Below are positions 32,401-44,400 of a stretch of DNA of 64,000 nt, piece by piece; position 1 is the stretch's first letter, and the number at the start of each line of letters is the position of its first letter. The translations under genes and the position numbers were made by a program. The DNA is from Anthonomus grandis grandis (lineage: Eukaryota > Arthropoda > Insecta > Coleoptera > Curculionidae): positions 23,122,227 to 23,186,226 of the forward strand of contig NC_065546.1 of assembly GCF_022605725.1 (NCBI RefSeq). Direction: 5' to 3'. The notes under the pieces are model-generated. The model did not search any database. It was given only the letters and a program-made list of their open reading frames with translations, and had not been told where the DNA came from.

Positions 32401-35400
32401 GGGCACTAGTAAAGTGAACTGTGATTGTCACTGACGTGAATAAAAGTGTCCATAAATCAGTAACAGTCGATATTTGAAAACAAGTATGAATTATTCAATC
32501 GACGAAAAAATATCCATAATTAAGTGGCATTATGCGGGAAATAGTTTTAGAGTAGTATCTGAAAAGTCTTCAGTTTATTTCCCTACCAAGCCCATTCCGT
32601 CCATTTCAACTATTAAACGTGTTGTCAATGAGTCCAAAGGTACCGTAATAAATAATTGTAAATGTTCAACTCAGGATATCGAAAATAGAGCCGAAGAAAG
32701 AGAGAACAGAGATCATAATATTCTACTGAGTGTGGAGGAAAGCAAGATGGTTAGTACGAGGGTTCTTGGGCAAGAGGTAAATAAACAACATACAACGGTA
32801 TTGCGCACTTAAAAAAAACACAAATATTATTCGTATAAATTCGAAAAACATCAAGAGTTGCAGGAAGGAGATGAAGAGCGAAGAATGGCATTTTGTTTTG
32901 AAATGATGGAAAGAGCAAATAATGATAGGAATTTTTTTAAAAATATTTGTTTTACCGATGAATGTACATTTACCCTCAACAATGAACCAAATGTTCATAA
33001 TTGCTGGTATTGGAGCCAAGAAAATTAACATCGCTTTGTTCATACTCGGACACAATATCCCCAAAAAACAAATGTATCGTGGGATACATTTGTCATTCCC
33101 ACATGTCGTGGGAATTATCGGACACCATATCATTGGACCCTTTTTTATGGACTATAACCTAACAGCTGAAACCTATTTGAACTTATTTCAAAATCAAATT
33201 GGACCCGCCTTGCAAGAAGTTGTTCAGGAAGATCAAATGATCTGCTACCAAATGGATGGTTGCCCGGCCCATAATGCCCGTATGGTTAGAGAGTGCTTGG
33301 AAAATGCTTTTAACGGCAATAATATTGGTCCACGGTACCGGATACTTTGGCCAGCCAGGTCACCTGATCTTTCATCGAATGACTTCTTTTTGTGGGGTCA
33401 TTTAAAACGTGTCATTTATAAAAGTGTAAAATTTGAGAATCTAAACCAGTTACAAAACGCTATTTCGTTAGAATGTAATAAAATTTCCCAATATCAACTT
33501 AGTAACGTTAGAAATGAATTTTATGATCGGTTAGGATATTGTTTAGCTGTTAATGGGCGGTTGTTTGAACATTTGATGTTTTTATGTAATTCTCTATTAT
33601 TTTTGCACTCCCTCAATAGGTAATAGCTATCCTCAATTATTTAAATGAGAACTATCCTGGTCGCTGGATTGGACTGAGAGGCTCTGTTTAATGGGCCGTG
33701 CGGTTGCCTGACCTCTGGATTTTTTTCTGTGGGGTTACCTAAAGAGTAAAATCTATGCTACCCAACCAGCTTCAATAGAAGAATTGCGCGAAAGGATTAC
33801 ATTTGAATGCCAACAGATAACTCCTGATATGCTACGAAACGTGCGACGTCGATTTGAACAAAATCTGTATTATTGCATAGAGGTTAACGGTGGCCATTTT
33901 CAGCATTTGTGGGACAAGTGTTTATGTATGATTGCTTTTAATTAATTGTTTGACAAAGAGTTGCCATTATTTTCTAAAAAACTGCATTAAATGTTAAAAT
34001 AGTCAATAGTTTGAGAACCGCTAAAGTAAAGTCCTTTAAACTAGGTATAGCCATAAAGGGAATCAAAAGACCTTTCAAAAGAAGCTATAACTCGACCCAC
34101 TATTCCATTTATAACAAATTTAAAGGATAGAAATACATTTTTGAGGATAGTTTCACCCTAGCTAAGGAATGACAGATGGGGGTGGTATTAAACTCTGAAA
34201 ATGTTTCCTCCTGGTTATCTAAATTGACGTGTCCGAGCGTTTGTTGAGCTCGACATGGCCGCCGTTTCGGTTAGCCCCCCTGTAATATATACAGTGTATC
34301 CCAAATTTTATGTCTAAATTCATTTAAAATTCAGGGGTGTGTTCGAAAACGCTCGGACCCGTCGATTTTCATCATGTCCTATACCTAAAGTCAGTTATCG
34401 AAAAAAAGACGACCAAACATTATTATTGAAGTTCACCTTACATGCATGAAACATACGTAGAATTCCACGCGAAATTCACAGATGAAATAAAAAAGGTGCT
34501 TTCATTTGAAAAAATGAAGTTGATGGTCGTAATTTATTTTTGAGCAACCCTATATATACAAACTTCACGTACAAAAATGCGCAGCTTAAAATAAAAATCG
34601 ACGGGTCACACCCCTGAATTTTAAATGAATTTAGACATAACTTTTGGGATTCACTTTATATATATATAATAGTGTTAGGCATATTTGGAAATAAGATAAT
34701 TTCTTTTTTCGATCTATACGGTTGCTTCTACCCTTTTTTTACGGTAGTCACTCACATGTCTCTAATTTATTATTTATATCTTAATTACTAAAAACTGTTT
34801 TAGGTACATATATTTGAAAGTGAGACAAAATTATAAACATTTTTATATCTCATTCCTTCTCTCCCTAAATTTGTGATACTAATACCCTCCTATATAAAAG
34901 CATTTTTTATGAATAAATTAAATTCGTTTTGCATAATGAAAATTAAAGCGTTATTCTAATAAAAAATAAAATATCAACTCTGATAAAATATAATACAAAA
35001 TCAGAAATAAAACTCTAATAAACAAACTTAACAACATATAATTTTTTAAATAAAAGGCTCAAATAAACCGCCTTCTTTCGCTAATCAAAAACTTAACCTA
35101 TCGTAAAAGCTATTTCGCACCTCCAAAAGAGTTTCCGATTGAAAATAAACCGATCCTAGGTCTACATCAGGTAGGATTTGAATGGCAGGAAGAACTTGGT
35201 TTTGCAGCAACTCAAGGTACTTTTGGGCGTTTAAAGTGCCATCAATAAAAATGGCCCTTTAACATTGTCGCCCAAAATACCTGCCCAAACATTCAATTTC
35301 TGAGGATACTGGGTACGAAACTGAAAACTTCTTTGCTCGTTTTCCTCAGACCAATAACGAACAATGGAAGGATTGTGTTTGCCATGTAATGGAAAAGAAG

Positions 35401-38400
35401 ATTCATCAGAAAACAAAATATTTTTTAAAAAATATTCGTTTTCATTTGCCTTTTCCATCACGGTTTCACAAAATTCCATTCTTCGCAACTGGTGTTCAGG
35501 AAATATTTCCTGAGTTTGAATACTTGAAACATTTTTACCCATATTTTTTCCAGATACGAGCAACAGTTTTATTGCTCATTCCCAGTTCCTCTGCCAACAC
35601 TTCTAGTGGACCGTGTCGAATCAAGTTCTAGGGTACTGCAAACCATTTCTTCTCACCGTTCTATATCCTGGACCACTTCAACAGGTGGTTCTTGACGTTT
35701 TGTGTGGCATTTTTTACAATCTTGAAGACAAAACCACATTTAAAACCGTTTTTGCACAAGGAATCGGTCTATTCTCAAATGTCACTGAAAACAAATCTCT
35801 ACATTGTAGCATTGTACTGTCGAATTGACTCCATAAAACCATTTAATTAGTTGAACTCTTTCGGAAGGGGTATAAACAGCCATAGTGAAAAAAAAACGAA
35901 AATAACGCTGAAAAATTATTAATGCAACGTGCAGTAACACAGCAAAGTGAGGTCTGCTGACTCCCGGTTCAAAAAATAAAAACGAAAAATACCGCCGCCT
36001 GCAAGCCGCAACCAAGCGGTGTTGCCATTATTTTGGGTAATACATAGCTCACGATAACATGATCTGTATATGTAAATTATTGAAAGTGCCTTATTTGCGC
36101 CGAGGGAAACTATAGCTGGCAAAAAATCTTCGAAAAACGAATCGTACCGATTGATAGAGTACTGTGTATCAACTTATTTTTTTCTGGTTGACGGATTTAG
36201 GTAAACTTTAGTATCTGGGGTTTATTAGAGGTGCAAATTTAAAAAATTGATAGGATATTGACATTTATTAAACATGATGACAAGTGTGTCATCATGTGTG
36301 ATAATTCTTTCTAATCAACATACTTAAAGGAATTTAAAGATGAAAATTTAAAAGAGACGATTTTAGGAAAAATTTGAATAGGTTAAGAGTAGAGTTCCTC
36401 GATGACAGATTTTGTGCTAAGAATCTGTCAAATTTGCATTTAGAGATTTTAGCAAAGAGATATGTCAAAAATTAATAAGTTACAGCTTACCCAAATAATA
36501 CATGCCATCTACATTTGCTATCACTACTAACATTAAAACATTTCTAAATTCACATCTTTCTCTATGAACATTAGGAATTTTTTATCGGACAGTATCCCCT
36601 ATATTACATAAATGAAATTTAACATTCGATATTTGCTTCATTTTCTTAGTTTAGTTTTTTAAGATGCTTTTAGCTTTGTCTCTAATTGAAAGAATCTGTG
36701 GTTGTCTGCTACATAATTCACAAATTCCGTTAACCAAGTACCTCTTTTCACTGCAAACCTCTGTTTAAATATACCATTATAGTATGAAACATAATCATGC
36801 CTTAACATCCAAAAATGTCAATTACAAGTAGTTTTGTCTATTTTATAAGGAATCTTACAAAAAGTAAGTGAATAGTTCCATACCGAAATGTACACATTCC
36901 CAGCCAACGCAGTAAGTTTGGCTCTAGGTACATATTAAAAGAATACTTTGGTTTTTTTCTAAATAACCCAAAAACAAAAACTTTGAAATTGTATATAGTA
37001 AGAAAAGTTCAAGAATAATTCTCAACTAAAAAATAGCTATCAATATATAAAAACAGAAAGTTTTTAGTTTAAACAATTTAGAAATTATATATTTCTTCTA
37101 AATTTCAACCTGTAGAAAACAACCCTTGGAAATTATTGATGATCATGAGACCCTTTTCAGCTTCTATTTAGGTAAAAAAACTAATTATCCTGAAGATTCC
37201 AATAAAATCGGCTAAGCATTTTCGGCGCAATCCTAGTACAGACATACATACAGACATAGAGGCAATCATAGAATAAAATAAATTCTGATAATTAAACAAA
37301 TATATTTACTATTATTTATTTCAATATTAACATTTTACCTCTTGAAGTAGCTAGGAAGACTTAAGTTCAACTTTAGTTTCAGATCCGAACATTGCCTTAT
37401 ACGGTGAATGTTTAATTCCTTTATGATATGCTCGATTTTTTATTGTTTGAACTTACTAAATTTAAAAGATAATCTTAAAAAGGAGCAGGACGAACGAGAC
37501 AGAAAATAAGAGAAACGAGTTTTACAACTTACAGAAGATCTGGAGATGAATCAGAAACAATTAATGACTAACTTTGAAGTAACAGTGGAAGAAGAATTGG
37601 GACAAGTACAAAAAAAGATCCAAGAACTAGAGATGAAAGTAAAACGGACTCCTCTTTATCCCGATCCTAGAATGCAAATAATGATGAAAGTAAAGCCACC
37701 AAAAATCGACGGCATGGAGTACCTACTTGAATCAATTTGAGGCCGCAGCTAGGGGAAATCACTGGGACAACGAAAAAAAGGCAATTAATCTTAAGTTCAG
37801 TCTTAGAGGAGAAGCTACAGAAATATTAAGAATGGTGCCATCTGAGGATCAGCTCAATTTCGACGTACTGGTGTGTCCCTTAGAGATGAGATACGGTGAA
37901 GCCCATCTATAACAAGTGTACCAGGCTCAATTAAAATATAGAAGACAACAACCCGAGGAAGGACTCTAACAGTTTGAGGCCGATGTTGCTCGATTAGTAA
38001 ATCTGGCTTACCCTTCAGCCCCAATAGAGTTCCGAGAACAAATTTCTACAAATTGTTTTATTGACGGAGTTCGAGATCCAGATACTAATCACGCTCTAAG
38101 GATGGCTCATCATTAAAGTATTTCGGAAGCTTTGGCCCATGGACTGGAGTATGAGGCAGCTTTTCAAGTAACTAAAAGGCATACACGAATCAGATAAATC
38201 AGAACTTCGGAAAGTGATCTCGAAGACCGCCTAAAAAAGATTGAGTCATTATTAGCAAAGAAATCTAAAAGACCATTCCAATGCTGGAATTGCAATGGGG
38301 AGGGTCAATGCTCCATGCCTTTGAGAGACCCAAGGAGCCAGGAAAACTTGAACTTCAAGCTAGCTGGATGCTACCAAGCCCCACGTATACGACTAAGCCG

Positions 38401-41400
38401 GCTGCCACAACCTGGAAAGAGCTTGGTAGTACCGGGAAAAATATGCGGCCGTGAATGTGGTGGTGGATACAGGATCAAGTGATACTCTCGTGAAGCCGAA
38501 CATCGTAGCATACTGTAGGCTTTCAGCACCACCCAACTAAATTCTGGAGTCTACGGATGGAAAAAGGATCCCGATTCTTCGATTGCATGAAGCTACAGTC
38601 ACCATTGGCTTAACAACATTCCAACAGCCAGTACTAGTGGCAGAAATCATCGATGATATTATTGGACATATTAGGATTAGATGTTATGAATGCTCAGCAG
38701 TTTTAAATGGATGTATATAACCAGATATTAACGACGAGAAATGAAGAGATTTTTATGCATCACCTATATGAAAATAAAGTAAATACCAGAATCTTTAAGT
38801 TATTTAAGGAGATTACCATACCAGCAAATTCAGAGCTGGCGATTAATGCTACAACTGGAGCAAAAGAGGGAGAAACTGTTTTGATTGAGCCCATGGAAAA
38901 CTGCATACTATATGGTCAAGGAATTTTTCCAGCCAAGACGTTACCTACGCAGAAGATATTTACTGTTTTGGTTCGAATGGTAAATTTAAAAGGATATGAT
39001 CAACACCTGAAATAAGGAGAGAACATTGGCGTATGCTCTAAAGTAGTGGCAGTCATGAAAAATGCTGATAGAAGTCGTTATTCAAACAGACCTTTTCCCG
39101 TATGTTTACAAAACCTATTTGAAGAATCTTCTGCCAATTTAATCATGGACCAGTATAGTAAATTGCGACGTCTTTGAATAAAATCAAGATGTGTTCTCCT
39201 TGCACGATAATGACCTGGGAAGAACTGATTTGGTGCAGTATCGAATTAACACTGGAGACAATGTTCCGATTAAGTAAGCATCTCGAAGGATTCCGATAGC
39301 TAAATAAGAAATTTCCTCAATGCTTCAAGAAATGAGGACACAAGGAGTGATAAAACCTTCCAGAGTCCTTGGACATCTCCAGTTGTGCTAGTGAAAAAAA
39401 AGGCTGGATCCACCAGATTTTGTGTAGACTATCGGCGAGTGAATGACATTACCATGAAAGACAGTTATCCCCTACCAAGCATTGACGACACCCTGGACAC
39501 GCTATCAGGTTCACAACGGTTCTCAACACTCGATCACCCAGATGTGTAAGATGCACACTAAAGATGCACCCAGAAGATAAGGAAAAGACCGCATTCTCTG
39601 CTGGAACAGGACTTGGGCAGTTTACAGTCATGCCCTTTGGACTCTTCCAGCAATTTGGCAATCTTCCAGCTACCTTTGAGAGACTCATGGAAACAGTGTT
39701 ACGTGAAATGACTAGGGAATCATATTTAGTTTATCTAGATGACGTCGTCATACTGGGAAATTACATTTCAAGATTATTTGAAGAATATTCAAAAGGTATT
39801 TGTTAAGCTCCGAGAGGCCAACCTGAAGCCAAGTCCAAAAAATGTTGCTTATTTCAAAAAGAAGTTCGATACCTTGGCCATCAGAAAAAGGTGTCAAGAC
39901 TGATCCAGATAAAGTAGAAGCAATCGAAAATTGGCTTCTTTTTTTTGGCATTGACAAACACCAGTTAAGAAGCTTTCTGGGCCTTTGTACCTATTACAGA
40001 CGATTTGTAAAAAAATTTGCTAACCTTGCAAAGCCTCTACATAAGCTCATGGAGGACAAAATGGTATTTAGTTGGTCAACAGACTGTGAAGAAGCAATTC
40101 AACGATTAAAAAGAGCACTATGCACATCTCCAATTTTAACATATCCGATTCCTGGACCAACTTTTATTTTGGATACCTATGCAAGCAATGTTCAAATTGA
40201 GGCCGTTCTATGACACAAATATGAAGATAGCGAGCAAGTGATCGCTTATTTTAGTAAAACGTTATTAAAACCAGAAAGAACCTATTGTGTGACCAGACGA
40301 GAGCTATTGGCAGCAGTAAAAGCTATTGAACATTTTCATAAATATTTGTATGGTAAACAATGCATCCTTAGAACTGTTTTTTTAGTTTAAAAATCCCGAA
40401 GGACAAATAGCAAGGTGGCTTTAATGATTACAAGACTATGACTTCACAATAGAACATACGAAAGGCGAATATCACCAAAATGCCAATGCTTTATCGAGAA
40501 GACCCTGTATTGAAACATGTCAACATTTTCAGCATCCAGAGATATATGTATTGGCCTTCATAGTTCTAAAGAGTAGGATGTAGGTAGTTTAATGCAGGAT
40601 CAGTGTGATGACTCAGTATTTAGTCTTATTTACGAATTGAAATCTCGAGAAATTTCAAAACCACAATGGAAAGATGTTTCTGACAAATCTCCAGAACTAA
40701 AAATTTATTGGTCTCAATGGAATTTGTTGGTTATAAAAGATGGATTGTTAAAAAGAGTCTGGAAGCATAGATGGAAAAGAAAAGACATATCTGATAGTCC
40801 TTCCTCGAAAACGGATCTCAGAAGCTCTTGAAACTGTTCATGGCGGTTTCGGCGGAAGACATTTTGGAGTTAGTAAGACCTTGGCAAAAGTGAGAGAACG
40901 ATTTTACTGGCTGAACAGTTATGAAGATGTTGAAAGCTCGTGCTGACTGTGTCAGCAGTGTTCGTCAATCAAGGGCCCAAGAACCCGGACAAGAGGAAAG
41001 ATGATGAAGTATCTTGTTGGTGCACCCTTTGAACGATCGAATTGCCATAGACATAGCAGGACCCTTTCCTACTAGTAGCTCCAGAAGCCGATATGCTCTT
41101 GTTGCTATGGATTACTTTAGTAAATGGCCCGAGGTTTATCTGATTCCAAATCAAGAAGCAACGGCAGTATCAGTAAGACCTGTACAACCTCCCTACACCC
41201 TCAGTCTGATGGACTGGTTGAAAGATTTAACCGCATATTTGAAATCTATTTAAGGATGGTGGTAAACTCTAAGCAAACCGACTGGGATACCTGTATACAA
41301 CCATTCCTGTTGGCATATCGTTTTTCTATCCACAGTCAACTGGAAAAAGCCCGACAAAAATTGTCTTTGGTGATGAACTTCGTTTACCTTTGAATATTAT

Positions 41401-44400
41401 TACTGGAAGACCCCATAAGTCTGAAACCCTTGAGGAGTCGACCATTTACAAGAACATTTGCAAATTGTTTACGAACAAGCACGGGATAAACTTCACCTAG
41501 AAAGTAACAGAATGAAATTACGTTATGACATAAAGGCAAATTCTACCGGATTTAATCCTGGGGACAAAGTCTGGTTATACCATCCACGGAGGACGAAGGG
41601 CAAGTCACCAAAGCTCCAGAAGGATTGGAAAGGTCCATTCAATGTGGTCACCAGAATCAACGACGTGGTATACCGTATCCAGCGACATCCGACAACGAAG
41701 ATGAAAATTACATCGTCCGGTTAGCACCCTATTATGACTCAGGTGGTTACATGTTTAAACCTGGAGGTGTTGATTGATCGGGACGATCAAACTTGAGAGG
41801 GGAGCAGTATGATGAAAATGTAAATACGATAATTATTATCCTAGTTTTTGTACTATTTTATTAATAATCTGTAGTTAAAGTTGATTCGTAGGGTTTATTT
41901 AGAGATCTACTTACGTTTGGTTTATTATTTTTATCTATAGTGTTTAGTTTTTAAGTAGTTCATCTTGTTTGAGAGCCCCATTTTGGACCCAATTTAGGTT
42001 ATTTAGGTTATATTATTGTAAATCCCTGTAGTTTTAATTTTCTAGAATTTGTATACTTGCTTGCTTTGACTGTCAGTATTCTCCTAAAATTATTGTTCTG
42101 TTTCGGCAAAAACCATGAAGATATTCTAAATTTTTCGAAACTGTTCCATCGGGTTTTAAAAAGGACGCACTTTGTGACATTTCATTCAGTTTTAATTGTT
42201 TAGTCAGTTTTTACCTTGGAAACAATTAAACGACAGTCAAGGCGAGTTAGGTTAGTGTTTTTGACATTGACAATAAAAATTCGTTCCCGAATTTCGTTAC
42301 AATATCTTCGGATTTGACAAAATACCTGATATTTGTTTCACCCTCCGCAACAGGAGCAATAAGTCTTTCAACTCCACCAATTACGGAAAATCTTTTCAAT
42401 CGACGATACTGTAAAGCCGATTTACATTTCGCTTCCTTCGCCAGTTTTACAGACTCCAAAAACTCACTATACTGCATAGAATTTATACAAGATAATAATA
42501 ATAAACGTCTTTTATTTAACAAACAAATAATTTACAGTTGTGAGTATTATACATCCATTTCTATGTATAGATGTATTTAAGTCTTTATATGATTTCAATT
42601 CAAGAAGCATTTTATTAAATCGCGTCTTAAAATGCGAAGATACTCATTTTCTAAGTAACTCATTTTCTTGTGCTATCTGGAACTGAACTGCCTAAATATT
42701 GCATCATGCAGTTTTATTAAAAAACCATAAATTAAACTGATAGAATAGCGTTTATTTTTTCTATAAATAACTTTTAATATATAGTTTTGAGCTATATTAA
42801 TATTGAGTACTCTTTAAATAACCACACCATGCTGAGGAAAAAACTAAACAATGCCTTTAAATCAGAATCAACTTGTCTGCCTAAAATTTCCCTTATGGTA
42901 TAAAATTTATATATTAACTTTCTTATGTTAATAGATGATGATGTCATTTGAGGTGGTGGTAAATCACTATACCCAAATGTTTTGTATGTTTATCCTGCTG
43001 TAAATTACTATGGAGGCTCTCTATATAAATGCTGTCATAATTTGGACGACTCGCCGATGAGAGGGAAAAGGCAATGTAGTGTATTTTGAATAGGACCAAG
43101 TACAGTACCCTTGGGAATTACTATTTAGATTGCTAAGTCCTGAAGCAAAGTTTATAGATTATACAATATACTTACAGAATATAGGATATTCTATAAACTT
43201 TAGCCACCAAATACATCCAAAACAGTATTATTTACACCATAGGATTCTAAAACCGGAATAAGTAGATTGTGGGGCACTGTGTCAAATGCCTTGGCTAGAT
43301 TCGAAAATGCAACGATGCCGAAGTCATTTTTTGGCATAGTCCAAACTTTCTTTTGCCAACCAAATTGCCTTTTAAACAAAACAGTTTCGATTTTAATGAC
43401 AGTATGGGAACTAACTTTATAATTATTTGTTAAGCTGTTTGTATTGATCTTGTTTATTTTAAGCATCGTTGGATAATTAGCAGTAATTCCAAAATGAATA
43501 ATAAAAGACAAATTTAGATTAGATCGACCATATCTTTTAAGAAAGATATGATCCAAGATGAATGAAGAATCAACAGAAACTATTGTAGGAGAATTAATGG
43601 CAAATACAAATCCATAATGATTTAATATAGAATTATAGCAGATTATATACATCTAGCAAATTTATATTCATGTCCCCCAATAAAACGTGGTCTGCAAATG
43701 CAAGATAGTATAACAATAATTTTACTCATCTTTAGTTTGATATGGCTAAGAGTAACGCCGGATAAATTGAGTTTCATGTGGATCACTGCATGAGCAAGAG
43801 AGAGTCTTATGTACACTACTATTCCGTTATCTTAATTTAAGTTTGCTTCGTTACAATACATAGTGTATCTATTAGCTATTATTACCAAAACTATCACCAT
43901 ACTCAATTTGCCAACATTTTGTAACTATAATAATGTCGCAATATTTAAGAGTAAACCCTTCAACAAAAGAAGTCAATTCAATAAAAATTTTTCTAATGTT
44001 GCGAATTTTAAAATGCAATGTAGGTAGTAATTTATTATTTAAATTTATTTTATTAGTTAAAATATCACTATTTAAAATAACAACAACTCTAATGCCATTA
44101 ATTAAATAGTCTAGATTATGCATCAACATGATTTCTTCTTGGTAATCAGTTTTACCTCTGATAACCTTTACCTACGTCCTAAGAGAAGGGTCAAATTTGT
44201 GAATATATTTTTGACATTTTAAAGAGCGAATAAGGCCCATATCGTCATAAATAGGATACCTTTCCCAACCAATAAATACCTTCTTAGCATTCATAAATCT
44301 ATGAAACAGAAAAGGAGAACACACTCCGAATACTGTAAATCGTTCTTTTATTTTTTAACGAACGTAATTTTTAGTTCATCATAGATAATAAAATGTTGTG

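Larger units (their letters stand above)
31750..34282. mobile_element. Element E: mariner relative with ~310-bp arms, disrupted by element F
   Basis: TA-flanked (31748-31749 and 34283-34284). The left arm, CAGGGTGGCTAAACGAAACG onward (about 31750-32045), and the right arm (about 33970-34282) are imperfect inverted repeats. The centre holds element F (from 32170) and only the 3' third of E's own transposase. A deletion removed the right end of F together with the rest of E's gene. Confidence 0.85.

Noticed and set aside
32723..33133. A 136-codon minus-strand frame
   Set aside because: It is the antisense of the element F transposase, which has clear catalytic motifs on the plus strand.
37490..41785. 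An endogenous retrovirus with env
   Set aside because: After integrase the sequence passes directly to a polypurine tract, with no env-like frame, so a Gypsy retrotransposon is the right call.
43200..43652. A 150-codon open frame that could look like a hypothetical gene
   Set aside because: It is a deletion chimera of a non-LTR endonuclease end and a reverse transcriptase start.
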